DNA of 25,412 nt from an uncultured Mucispirillum sp. (GCA_910586745.1 CAJUJZ010000007.1:14557-39968); one strand, 5' to 3'. Positions 13,254-20,301 are shown, numbered from the stretch's first letter. Notes: generated by a model from the sequence alone, not told the origin. Translations and numbers: made by a program.

Positions 13254-13282
13254 AATATAAGCATAAAAAAGGAGTTTGTCAA
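13254..13282 (-). promoter_or_regulatory. Antisense promoter facing the toxin-like gene
   Basis: On the minus strand TTGACA and TATATT are separated by exactly 17 bases. Transcription would begin near 13,247 and run against the 35-residue gene, first making a GGGGG-ATTACT-CCCCC hairpin. This is what a type I antitoxin RNA would need. Its -35 lies just before the start of the next small gene. Confidence 0.6.
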
Positions 13283-13283
13283 T

Positions 13284-13373
13284 ATGAAAGAAGAAAAAGA
13301 AAAAACAAGACCAATAGATATTGCTATCTTTATATTAGTTTTAGCTAACTTAATTGTAGATTTTATTAAGTAA
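13284..13373 (+). CDS. Second small membrane peptide
   Basis: This gene encodes 29 residues: a charged start (MKEEKEKTRP) and one hydrophobic helix (IDIAIFILVLANLIVDFIK). The ATG follows AAGGAG with an eight-base spacer. The helix resembles that of the preceding peptide (ADLIKSIL versus ANLIVDFI), so the two may be diverged copies. It lies between the antisense promoter and the ribbon-helix-helix-like gene. Function unknown. Confidence 0.55.
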   Translation: MKEEKEKTRPIDIAIFILVLANLIVDFIK

Positions 13374-13382
13374 TGGTGTCTT

Positions 13383-13565
13383 ATGGTTAAAAATATAAAG
13401 GGAGCTGGCAGAAAGAAAAATACAACTCCTAAGTTTCACCATAATATAGCTTTTACTAATGACGACTGGCAGATGATAAAAACATCTTCTAAATCAGAAA
13501 GAAAAGTAGCTGATTTCATAGTAGAAGCAGTTAAATTTTATAATGAGTATAGAGATAAAATTTAA
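13383..13565 (+). CDS. Ribbon-helix-helix-like DNA-binding protein
   Basis: This small protein of 60 residues has a basic N-terminus (KNIKGAGRKKN), one strand (HHNIAFTNDDWQMI) and two helices (SSKSERKVADFIVEAVKFYNEY). The layout matches the ribbon-helix-helix fold used by small repressors and antitoxins. It ends before the convergent lipoprotein gene with 42 bp between. A regulatory role in the small-peptide cassette or in the phage is plausible. Fold assignment is by pattern. Confidence 0.6.
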   Translation: MVKNIKGAGRKKNTTPKFHHNIAFTNDDWQMIKTSSKSERKVADFIVEAVKFYNEYRDKI

Positions 13566-13607
13566 CAGGCTTAAGACGAGCCGTCGCTTGCGAAAGCCCT
13601 GCAAAAC

Positions 13608-14594
13608 TTATTTATTAAAATAGTTATTAGATTTAAAATTTATATCATTTTTTATATATTTACCTATTTCATTATAGATTTTATTTATAATATCTTTTTT
13701 TATAACTATATCATAACCATTATAAGTTAATGCACCAGCTTCTGTGCTTATATAGTGTCTTGGAATTTCAATAATAACACTATTATTCTTTGATTTTACA
13801 GCACTTCTTGTTGGGTTACCCCTATTAAATGGCATATATGTGCCATCAAAAGATGGATATAATACACAACTATCAGTTATGTATTCTTCTTTTTTTGATT
13901 TACTTTTTCCTGCATATTCTATTGATGTGAAACATGTAACACTATCTGCATCCCATTTACCTTCACGGATAAATGGAATTGTGATTTTATGCGACATATC
14001 TATAATTTCTAATTGCATGCTATTATAATTTTTATCTAATATTATATATGATTTTATTTTGTTATTTTCATATAAACTATATTTACCATTATTTTTAATC
14101 TCTAATGTTGTTAATAAGCCTATATAATCACAAGCACTATGGTAGCCATCTAAACACCAAGAATGTAGTTTATTATAAATTTCATCAGCTTTTTTGCGAT
14201 TATCATTTGCCATATAATATTCTAATGTTCTAAAACAGGCATTAAAATTACCAATTTCATTACACATAAACATATTAATATTATCAGCTTTTGTTTTATC
14301 TGCTTTTTTTATATCTTCAATCATTTCGTCTAAATCATCAATATCTTTTTCTGATAAATTTTTATTTAAACCCTTATCGTAAAGCGATATTAAATATTGA
14401 ACTCTTGCTTGTTTTTCTGCTTCTTCTCTTTGTGCCTGTTTTTTTTTTAAATCTTCTATCATCTGTTGTTGCTTCTCTTTTTCTGTTCGTTTTACTTCTT
14501 GCTCTTTTTGGTGCTTTTCCACAAAAACAGATGAAAAAAGACTACCACAACCGCTAATAAATAAAATAGCTACTAATAAAAAAATTTTTCTCAT
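13608..14594 (-). CDS. Prophage-carried lipoprotein with Sel1/Hcp-like cysteine pairs
   Basis: This protein of about 328 residues starts with a lipoprotein signal (MRKIFLLVAILFISGC, Cys16). A charged coiled coil of about 50 residues follows, then a helical region with spaced cysteine pairs (CNEIGNFNAC, CLDGYHSAC) like those of cysteine-rich Sel1-like repeat proteins. The last 150 residues are beta-rich and not recognised. The chosen ATG has GGAG six bases upstream; an ATG four codons earlier overlaps the repressor stop codon. It is co-transcribed behind the phage repressor, so it would be made in the lysogen. This is typical of lysogenic-conversion genes, which change the host surface or exclude other phages. 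Confidence 0.72.
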   Translation of the reverse strand: MRKIFLLVAILFISGCGSLFSSVFVEKHQKEQEVKRTEKEKQQQMIEDLKKKQAQREEAEKQARVQYLISLYDKGLNKNLSEKDIDDLDEMIEDIKKADKTKADNINMFMCNEIGNFNACFRTLEYYMANDNRKKADEIYNKLHSWCLDGYHSACDYIGLLTTLEIKNNGKYSLYENNKIKSYIILDKNYNSMQLEIIDMSHKITIPFIREGKWDADSVTCFTSIEYAGKSKSKKEEYITDSCVLYPSFDGTYMPFNRGNPTRSAVKSKNNSVIIEIPRHYISTEAGALTYNGYDIVIKKDIINKIYNEIGKYIKNDINFKSNNYFNK

Positions 14595-14605
14595 ATTTTG
14601 CTCCA

Positions 14606-14974
14606 TTATCCTATATTTTTACTATGATTTACAATCATTTCTTTATTATTCTGCTTTTCAAGTATTTTTTGAGCTTCCTGCTCTACTTTTTTAATATCAT
14701 CATCAGAAAGTTTATCCAGTGTAGTAATTAACCACTGGTATTTGCTGTCATCTTTTTTCTCTTCTAAAAACATACTTCCATTGCCGTTAATAAGCCAATC
14801 ACTGTTTATATTAAATTTTTCTTGAAGAAGTAAAATAATATCAAGAGTAATATTTGAGTCATTAGCTTCATAATATTGTATTGCTCTCAATTTTTTACCT
14901 AGCTGCTCGCCAAATTCAGATTGTGTAAAATTTAATTTTTTTCTAACTTCCTTAAATCGTTGATGTATAGACAT
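14606..14974 (-). CDS. cI-like XRE repressor without protease domain
   Basis: This 122-residue protein has an N-terminal Xre helix-turn-helix (RFKEVRKKLNFTQSEFGEQL, then KKLRAIQYYEAND) followed by a SDWLINGNGSMF segment seen in phage and host cI-like regulators. The C-terminal part is a charged helix; there is no LexA-like S24 protease domain, so induction cannot use the usual RecA-assisted self-cleavage. It is divergent from a Cro-like gene. Two palindromes in the gap are its likely operators, and the lipoprotein gene follows in the same direction. Confidence 0.82.
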   Translation of the reverse strand: MSIHQRFKEVRKKLNFTQSEFGEQLGKKLRAIQYYEANDSNITLDIILLLQEKFNINSDWLINGNGSMFLEEKKDDSKYQWLITTLDKLSDDDIKKVEQEAQKILEKQNNKEMIVNHSKNIG

Positions 14975-14993
14975 ATTTTTTATCCTTTTTTAA

Positions 14994-15016
14994 AATATGC
15001 AAAAATATTGCATATT
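14994..15016. promoter_or_regulatory. Operator palindrome O1
   Basis: AATATGCAA and TTGCATATT form perfect 9-bp arms around AAATA. It lies close to the repressor start, and probably controls repressor synthesis. Confidence 0.7.
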
Positions 15017-15020
15017 TTTC

Positions 15021-15050
15021 TTGACTACGCAAAATTTTTGCGTATATTAT
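15021..15050 (+). promoter_or_regulatory. Early rightward promoter
   Basis: TTGACT and TATTAT are separated by 18 bases (or TATATT by 16). The second operator fills the spacer, so a bound repressor would block RNA polymerase. Confidence 0.65.
15026..15044. promoter_or_regulatory. Operator palindrome O2
   Basis: TACGCAAAA and TTTTGCGTA form perfect 9-bp arms around a single T. It shares the TAYGCAA half-site with O1 but has different spacing. Confidence 0.7.
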
Positions 15051-15063
15051 ATTTATCAAGTTT

Positions 15064-15133
15064 AATAAAGCCTGTTAGTTAGTAAATATTAAGGCTTATA
15101 AATAAGTCTTAATATACTATAAAAGGCTTTATT
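15064..15133 (+). promoter_or_regulatory. Structured leader of the early transcript
   Basis: The outer arms AATAAAGCC/GGCTTTATT (15,064-15,072 and 15,125-15,133) enclose an inner inverted repeat (15,086-15,115; ATATTAAG..CTTAATAT plus CTTAT/ATAAG with a single mismatch between). It lies between the early promoter and the Cro-like gene, and could act as an attenuator or stability structure. Confidence 0.5.
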
Positions 15134-15169
15134 TTACAAGAAAAATAATATTTTTGGAGGTAATTTTTT

Positions 15170-15394
15170 ATGAATTTAGAGCAAAAAAGTAAAATCATTC
15201 AAGCTCTAGTTTTAAAAGGCATTACTCAAAAAGCACTTGCCAGTGATATTGGTGTTTCCACCCAGTTTTTAGGGGAAGTAATATCAGGCAAAAGCAGGAG
15301 TCACCGAGTAGAGCAGGAAATAACAAAAGTAACAGGGTATGAATTTCCAACACCACAAAGAGTTCCACGCACATTAAGTGCAGCAAATAATTAA
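15170..15394 (+). CDS. Cro-like helix-turn-helix protein
   Basis: This 74-residue protein consists almost entirely of a helix-turn-helix: KSKIIQALVLKGITQKALAS, DIGVSTQFLGEVISGKSRSH, then a helix with VEQEITKVTGYEF. Size, direction and position opposite a cI-like repressor fit a Cro or Ner-type regulator that commits the phage to early expression. The ribosome site GGAGG lies nine bases upstream. It is the first gene of a rightward group of very small genes. Confidence 0.78.
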   Translation: MNLEQKSKIIQALVLKGITQKALASDIGVSTQFLGEVISGKSRSHRVEQEITKVTGYEFPTPQRVPRTLSAANN

Positions 15395-15406
15395 GGGGGT
15401 AAAATT

Positions 15407-15610
15407 ATGGAATTAGAATTTGAAGCGGATATTTATGAAAGCATATTTAAAGAAGAACCAGTGCAGGTTTTGAACGCTGGCAAAATCTACTGTGCTTGCG
15501 AAGACAGCCCAATGGTGATGTTTAGAAAGTTAGATGTAGAAGACTGGAATATTATGCCTAAAAAAGAGTTTTTAAAAAAATACCGCAAAGTATCTAATGA
15601 TTATGATTAA
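15407..15610 (+). CDS. Small early phage protein, unknown (W..FL..Y.KV type)
   Basis: This 67-residue acidic protein is encoded 12 bp after the Cro-like gene, behind a purine-rich GGGGG ribosome site. Its end (WNIMPKKEFLKKYRKV) resembles the end of the gene at 15,748 (WQVSLNENFLDEYEKV), and each has a short beta-rich front. The two are probably paralogues. The function is unknown; small early proteins often act on host enzymes. Confidence 0.65.
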   Translation: MELEFEADIYESIFKEEPVQVLNAGKIYCACEDSPMVMFRKLDVEDWNIMPKKEFLKKYRKVSNDYD

Positions 15611-15650
15611 AATTACTTTATAGTGTTTAAATACAGCATAGGAGCATAAC

Positions 15651-15746
15651 ATGGTATTAGTAATTGAAGACACAGACTACCAAGTGAAAGATTATGAATA
15701 TAATAATAACTGGATAGTTTACAATCCAGAAGAAAGTGAGGACTAA
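15651..15746 (+). CDS. Very small early phage protein, unknown
   Basis: This gene encodes 31 residues (MVLVIEDTDYQVKDYEYNNN, then WIVYNPEESED). The ATG follows GGAG with a seven-base spacer and the stop is one base before the next ATG, which supports translation. A single Trp near the end and the acidic tail resemble the neighbouring proteins. It may be a shortened member of the same group. Confidence 0.5.
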   Translation: MVLVIEDTDYQVKDYEYNNNWIVYNPEESED

Positions 15747-15747
15747 C

Positions 15748-15939
15748 ATGGCATTAATATTTGAAACAGAAAAATACAGAAATAAAGATATTGTAATCAC
15801 TCTTTTAAAAATAAATGCAGTTGATGAAGATTACAAAGAGCCAGCATATATTTACAAAACAGATGATTTATATGCAGGCTGGCAGGTATCTTTAAATGAA
15901 AACTTTTTAGATGAGTATGAAAAAGTGGAGGAGGTATAA
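15748..15939 (+). CDS. Small early phage protein, unknown (W..FL..Y.KV type)
   Basis: This is a 63-residue protein starting at the ATG at 15,748. A GTG four codons earlier is in frame but overlaps the previous gene's end and is less likely. The C-terminal WQVSLNENFLDEYEKV matches the pattern of the 15,407 gene. Its stop codon overlaps the next ATG (TAATG). No function is recognised. Confidence 0.62.
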   Translation: MALIFETEKYRNKDIVITLLKINAVDEDYKEPAYIYKTDDLYAGWQVSLNENFLDEYEKVEEV

Positions 15940-16278
15940 TGGCAAATAAATTTCAATACCTGTATTTTAAAAAAATTTTATCAGTTATTAAAAGCTGCAT
16001 CAAATAATCATGTGTTAAAAAAATCATCAGATTATATGAAAGTATCTTTTTTTACTCACTCTGCTAGAACACATTGGCTTTTAAGCATTTCAGGGCTGCC
16101 AGACAATATTAAACATGGTAATATGATTATATGGACTCATGGTCTAAAAAATGCACCAGAAGAAGTTAAAAAAATTATTAGAGAAATGCCCGCTTATCCA
16201 CATTCAGACTGTGTATATAAGTATGACAACACTATTATTGTAAAGTTAAGTGAGTATAATGCAAAATTAAGTGAGTAA
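15939..16278 (+). pseudogene. Small phage gene with a probable one-base frameshift
   Basis: The ATG at 15,939 has a strong GGAGG site, but its frame stops after 22 codons (MANKFQYLYFKK, then ILSVIKSCIK). Removing one A from the seven-A run near 15,969-15,975 joins it to the downstream frame as FKKFYQLLKAASNNHV, which then stays open to 16,278 (HSARTHWLLSISGLPDN, APEEVKKIIREMPAYP). The full product would be 112 residues. The downstream frame has no good start of its own (a GTG at 16,012 without a ribosome site). This may be a real mutation, slippage in the A run, or a sequencing error. Confidence 0.65.
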
Positions 16279-16280
16279 AC

Positions 16281-16319
16281 AAATATAAAGTATAAATACT
16301 ATTTATTATCTTTATATTT
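16281..16319. terminator. Inverted repeat between convergent phage gene and coaD
   Basis: AAATATAAAG and CTTTATATTT form 10-bp arms around a region that includes AGTAT-AA-ATACT. It covers the 20-bp gap and the last codons of coaD and could stop transcription from both sides. This is also the prophage-host junction. Confidence 0.5.
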
Positions 16320-16781
16320 TTCAAGTATTTTTTTGCAAACATGGTCAGGCACAAGTTTAGATATATCACCTTTATTATATGCTATATCACGCACTATTGT
16401 AGAGCTTAAAAATAAATATCTACTGCCTGGCACCATAAAAATTGTTTCTACATTATTATTTATGCTTCTGTTTGCAAAAGCCATCTGAAACTCATATTCA
16501 AAATCTGATACAGCTCTTAAACCGCGGATAATATATGCAGCTTTTTTTGACTGCATATAATCTACTAAAAGCCCATTAAATGATTCTACTATTATACTAT
16601 CGTTATCTGCAAATACTTCGCTTATCATAGAAACTCTTTCTTCAAGAGAAAATAAATGCTTTTTATTTATATTTTCTGAAACTGCAATATAAAGCTTGTC
16701 ACAAAATTTTGCTGCTCGCTCTGCTATATCTTTATGACCTAATGTGAAAGGGTCAAATGAGCCGGGGTATACTCCTGTCAT
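16299..16781 (-). CDS. coaD: Phosphopantetheine adenylyltransferase
   Basis: This 160-residue enzyme of CoA synthesis joins 4'-phosphopantetheine and ATP to give dephospho-CoA. It shows the nucleotidyltransferase motif GSFDPFTLGH at 7-16, RGLR at 86-89, and the SSTIVR motif at 126-131. Length is typical and complete, so insertion of the neighbouring prophage did not damage it. It starts 4 bp after rsmD, an often-seen pairing. It is the last gene of this operon. Confidence 0.95.
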   Translation of the reverse strand: MTGVYPGSFDPFTLGHKDIAERAAKFCDKLYIAVSENINKKHLFSLEERVSMISEVFADNDSIIVESFNGLLVDYMQSKKAAYIIRGLRAVSDFEYEFQMAFANRSINNNVETIFMVPGSRYLFLSSTIVRDIAYNKGDISKLVPDHVCKKILEKYKDNK

Positions 16782-16785
16782 GTAC

Positions 16786-17319
16786 TTACTCCTTAATATA
16801 ACGCAAAAATCTGATTATAGTATCACCATATCTGCGTTCATCAATTATCTCAAATTTATCATAGTTTACAAATTCAGTTTTATAAAATTCTTCATATAAT
16901 ATTATGCCGTCATCTTTTAAAATATTACTGCTGCTGACTGATGCAAGTAATTCATTAGTTTTATACATATTATATGGCGGGTCAAAAATAATTAAATCAT
17001 ACTGCCTGCTTAATGTGTTGCATATTTTTAAATAATCGCCTTTATATACATTATATGTGCCTTTTTCCATTAAAGTTGTATTTATTTTTAGTGAAGTAAT
17101 ATCTTTATCTATAAAATCAATGTGTGCCGCACCTCTGCTGTATGCTTCTATTCCTAATGCTCCAGTACCTGCAAAAGCATCTAATATTTCAGAATAATCC
17201 TGCATATCGAATAAAATAGAAAATACTGCAGAACGGAGTTTATCAGTTGTTGGCCGCACTTTTGAGCCTGCTGGCGAATGAAGCTGCCTTCCCTTTAATA
17301 AACCGCTTACTATCCTCAA
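16786..17319 (-). CDS. rsmD: 16S rRNA m2G966 methyltransferase
   Basis: This 177-residue Rossmann-fold methyltransferase modifies G966 of 16S rRNA. It opens with the family's usual MRIVSGLLKGR and a conserved SPAGSKVRPTTDKLRSAVF stretch. The S-adenosylmethionine site is LDAFAGTGALGIEA (47-60), and the catalytic DPPY is at 113-116. The start codon is TTG, eight bases after AGGAG. The first 77 bp overlap the end of the radical SAM gene in a different frame, much more than the usual few bases. Confidence 0.92.
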   Translation of the reverse strand: MRIVSGLLKGRQLHSPAGSKVRPTTDKLRSAVFSILFDMQDYSEILDAFAGTGALGIEAYSRGAAHIDFIDKDITSLKINTTLMEKGTYNVYKGDYLKICNTLSRQYDLIIFDPPYNMYKTNELLASVSSSNILKDDGIILYEEFYKTEFVNYDKFEIIDERRYGDTIIRFLRYIKE

Positions 17320-18247
17320 GGTAATTTCTCCTTATTTCTATACATATATCTTTAAAGTCATTTGTTTTTATATCTGGGTATATTTCATAATTTTTACTGT
17401 ATAATTTTCTACCCATTTTTTTAAAACCTGAATATCGGACTTTACCACCCATATCCATATATAAAAGCATTATAAATGTCTTTACAATATCACCAAAAGA
17501 TTTATGGTGTGCACCTGCTGCTATCTGACCGTTTTCTGCTGCATCTTCTGGAAGCCCCATGCGTATTACCTGCACATTTTCTGCTGTAAAATGAGAATAC
17601 ATACCCCCTGCTGCTAATATCATATCTGCTAAATCTGCTGCCTTATATTCTCCGCTTAAATATAAGCTGTAAAGTGCAGTATTTTTCAGCACCTGAGTTG
17701 GATATATTCTTGCTGTTTTAATATTTTTTTTGGAAAGATGTGCAGCATCATCAATACAGGAATATAAACTCTGCTTATACATTCCAGCCATAAGCTGAAC
17801 ACCGCAGTCCGTAATATTCAATATGTCATCTATTGCTTTTTCTGCCTGCACATTTGTATAAGGCCTGCCATTTACTTCTAATACATTGTTATCAAGGCTT
17901 TGTATGCCAAGCTCCACAAGTGATATATTATAGTCTTTTATCTCTGCAAGAGTTTCATTGTTAATTGTATCCGGTCTTGTAGAAAAGCGAATCTTTTTAA
18001 ATCCATTATCATAAGCAAGCCTGTATAATTTTTCTCTTTCCTGCTTATTTACTGCAGCAAAGTTGCCGCCATAAAATGCAAGCTCATCATAAGATAAGTC
18101 ATAAGAAAGCCATTTTTTTATCTGATTTTCTGCCAAACTTATAAGGTTATTTTCTGCTTTTACACCACTTATTGCCTGCTGGTCGCAAAATATACATTTG
18201 TTACCGCAGGAAGCAAATGGAAGAAAGACTGGCAGGATTTTAGCCAT
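17243..18247 (-). CDS. Radical SAM protein, Elp3-like (COG1243)
   Basis: This 334-residue protein has the radical SAM cysteine motif CGNKCIFC (Cys14, 18, 21; CxxxCxxC spacing). FYGGNFAAV, IRFSTRPDTI, VELGIQSLDNNVL and an IYPTQVLKNT segment fit the Elp3/COG1243 radical SAM group, minus an acetyltransferase domain. Proteins of this group often sit next to rnc. The substrate is unknown; tRNA or rRNA modification is a guess from the neighbours. The start overlaps the rnc stop by 8 bp and the 3' end overlaps rsmD by 77 bp, so its last 25 residues are tied to the conserved RsmD N-terminus. Confidence 0.85.
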   Translation of the reverse strand: MAKILPVFLPFASCGNKCIFCDQQAISGVKAENNLISLAENQIKKWLSYDLSYDELAFYGGNFAAVNKQEREKLYRLAYDNGFKKIRFSTRPDTINNETLAEIKDYNISLVELGIQSLDNNVLEVNGRPYTNVQAEKAIDDILNITDCGVQLMAGMYKQSLYSCIDDAAHLSKKNIKTARIYPTQVLKNTALYSLYLSGEYKAADLADMILAAGGMYSHFTAENVQVIRMGLPEDAAENGQIAAGAHHKSFGDIVKTFIMLLYMDMGGKVRYSGFKKMGRKLYSKNYEIYPDIKTNDFKDICIEIRRNYLEDSKRFIKGKAASFASRLKSAANN

Positions 18248-18950
18248 TGTTACTTTGATACTGCTTTAAAGCAAGGGATGCCGCCTGCTTTTCTGCCTCT
18301 TTTTTACTTCTGCCCTGACCTTGCATTTTTATTACACCGCATACATCTACTTCCACAAAAAATGTTTTGCTGTGCTCTGGACCTGTTGCAGAAATTAATG
18401 TGTATTCAGGTAGTCTGCCAAAATCATGCTGGCATATCTGCTGCAGCTGAGTTTTTGCATCACGAAAAGAGTTGCTTTGCACTGCCTCTATTATAAAGTC
18501 TTCAAGTAAATGTAATACTATTGATTTTACTTTGTCATAGCCGCCATCTAAATAAACAGCTGCCATTACAGATTCAAAAATATCAGCTACTATTGCTTTT
18601 TTAATATTATCAACACCATTAAACTCACTTTTACCTAATAATATATTGCTGCTTAAATCAATTTTTTTAGATATTTCAAAAAGAGTTGATGAATTTACTA
18701 TATATGCTCTTAATATTGATAAATCACCCTCTTGAAAATCTGGGTATTTTTTTACAAGATATTCTGTGATTACAAGCTCTACTACCGCATCGCCTAAAAA
18801 TTCAAGCCTTTCATAGTTGTAATCAAGACTATTATCATGAGCATAAGAAGAATGAGTAAGAGACCGTAAAAGCAGCCCCTTATCATTAAATGTATAATTT
18901 ATTTTTTCTTCAATATTTGCAATATATGCACTAGATATATTATTCAGCAT
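18240..18950 (-). CDS. rnc: Ribonuclease III
   Basis: This 236-residue double-strand RNase processes rRNA precursors and structured mRNAs. The signature ERLEFLGDAV is at 47-56, with catalytic Asp54 and, in the second cluster, Asp123 and Glu126. The double-stranded RNA-binding domain covers about 163-236 (TQLQQICQHDF, then GQGRSKKEAEKQAASLALKQ). It starts inside the fabF end (11-bp overlap) and overlaps the radical SAM start. The many hairpins in the adjacent prophage could in principle be substrates. Confidence 0.95.
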   Translation of the reverse strand: MLNNISSAYIANIEEKINYTFNDKGLLLRSLTHSSYAHDNSLDYNYERLEFLGDAVVELVITEYLVKKYPDFQEGDLSILRAYIVNSSTLFEISKKIDLSSNILLGKSEFNGVDNIKKAIVADIFESVMAAVYLDGGYDKVKSIVLHLLEDFIIEAVQSNSFRDAKTQLQQICQHDFGRLPEYTLISATGPEHSKTFFVEVDVCGVIKMQGQGRSKKEAEKQAASLALKQYQSNNG

Positions 18951-20181
18951 ATTTTTTAAATACTAAAGATGCATTTGTTCCGCCAAAACCAAATGAGTTA
19001 GATAAACCATACTCCATTTCATACTTAACAGCTTTATTTGGTGTATAGTTTAAATCACATTTTTCGTCCTGATTGTCAATATTGATTGTAGGTGGAACGA
19101 TACCTTCATTTACTGCCATCATAGTAATAATACCTTCAACAGCACCAGCTGCACCAAGAAGATGACCAGTCATAGATTTAGTTGAGCTGATTTTTACTGT
19201 TTTTGCTGATTCGCCAAATACATCTTTAATAGCCATACTTTCTAATACATCACCTGCTGGAGTAGATGTACCGTGAGTATTAATATAGCCGATTTTATCT
19301 GGAGTAATGCCAGCATCTTTTACAGCTGCAGCCATACATCTTCTTGCACCGTTGCCATCACCTGCAGGAAGTGTAATGTGGTATGCATCACTGCTCATGC
19401 CATAGCCTACTACTTCGCCTAATATTTTTGCACCTCTTGCTTTTGCATGCTCTAAACTTTCAAGCACAAGCACACCGCCGCCTTCACCTATTAAGAAGCC
19501 ATCTCTGTCTTTATCAAATGGACGGCTTGCTTTTTCAGGCTCATCGTTGCGTCTTGATAATGCTCTCATATTAGCAAAACCTGCAACAGCAAGTGGAGTA
19601 ATAGCTGCTTCAGAACCACCAGATACCATAATATCCGCATCGCCTCTTTCAATAATACGGGCAGCATCACCTATAGAGTGAGTACCTGTTGCACAAGCAG
19701 TCACTATGCTTATATTTGGTCCTTTTAATGAATATTTAATAGAAACAAGACCGTTTGCAATATTAATAATAGCTCCAGGAATAAAGAATGGAGATACTTT
19801 TTTATAACCACCTGCAAGGTAAGCTTCCTGAGTATCTTCAATAACTTTAAAGCCGCCAATACCTGCACCTATGCAGCAGCCTGCTCTGTCATGGTTAAAC
19901 TGAAAAGTATCAAGACCAGCCTGTTTTACAGCCTCTTCTGCTGCTGCAAGAACATAAAAGCAGAAATAGTCATATTTTTTAATATCTTTTTTATCAACAT
20001 AATTTTCTGGATTGAAATTTTTAACTTCAGCTGCAATTCTTACTGGAAATGTAGAAGCATCAAATTTTGTAATATGACCAGCTCCGCTTTTACCAGCAAT
20101 TAAGTTTTCCCAAGTTTCTTTAACTGAATTACCTAATGGTGTTACACACCCCATACCTGTTATAACAACTCTGTGTTTCAC
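18940..20181 (-). CDS. fabF: 3-oxoacyl-ACP synthase II
   Basis: This 413-residue condensing enzyme elongates acyl-ACP with malonyl-ACP. The Cys-His-His triad is complete: Cys163 in TACATGTHS, His303 in NTHGTSTPAGD, and His340 in KSMTGHLLGAAGA. The start is GTG with an ideal GGAGGA site. A terminator-like hairpin after acpP lies upstream, so fabF needs read-through or its own promoter in the 124-bp gap. Confidence 0.96.
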   Translation of the reverse strand: MKHRVVITGMGCVTPLGNSVKETWENLIAGKSGAGHITKFDASTFPVRIAAEVKNFNPENYVDKKDIKKYDYFCFYVLAAAEEAVKQAGLDTFQFNHDRAGCCIGAGIGGFKVIEDTQEAYLAGGYKKVSPFFIPGAIINIANGLVSIKYSLKGPNISIVTACATGTHSIGDAARIIERGDADIMVSGGSEAAITPLAVAGFANMRALSRRNDEPEKASRPFDKDRDGFLIGEGGGVLVLESLEHAKARGAKILGEVVGYGMSSDAYHITLPAGDGNGARRCMAAAVKDAGITPDKIGYINTHGTSTPAGDVLESMAIKDVFGESAKTVKISSTKSMTGHLLGAAGAVEGIITMMAVNEGIVPPTINIDNQDEKCDLNYTPNKAVKYEMEYGLSNSFGFGGTNASLVFKKYAE

Positions 20182-20279
20182 GGCTCCTCCAAAATAAAAA
20201 AATAAAGAATAAGACTTATATATTACAATTAAAAATTATAATATATAAAGCTTATTTCAAACATACAGACATTATATAT

Positions 20280-20301
20280 AAAAAGGGCGGATATACCGCC
20301 C
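20280..20301 (-). terminator. Rho-independent terminator after acpP
   Basis: On the minus strand GGGCGG-TATAT-CCGCCC is followed by TTTTT. It is 5 bp beyond the acpP stop and before fabF. Partial termination would give more acpP than fabF message, as acyl carrier protein is needed in large amounts. Confidence 0.8.

Noticed and set aside
13284..13373. The 29-residue peptide as the phage holin
   Set aside because: It faces away from the lysis genes and sits with a different promoter, so a late holin role is unlikely.
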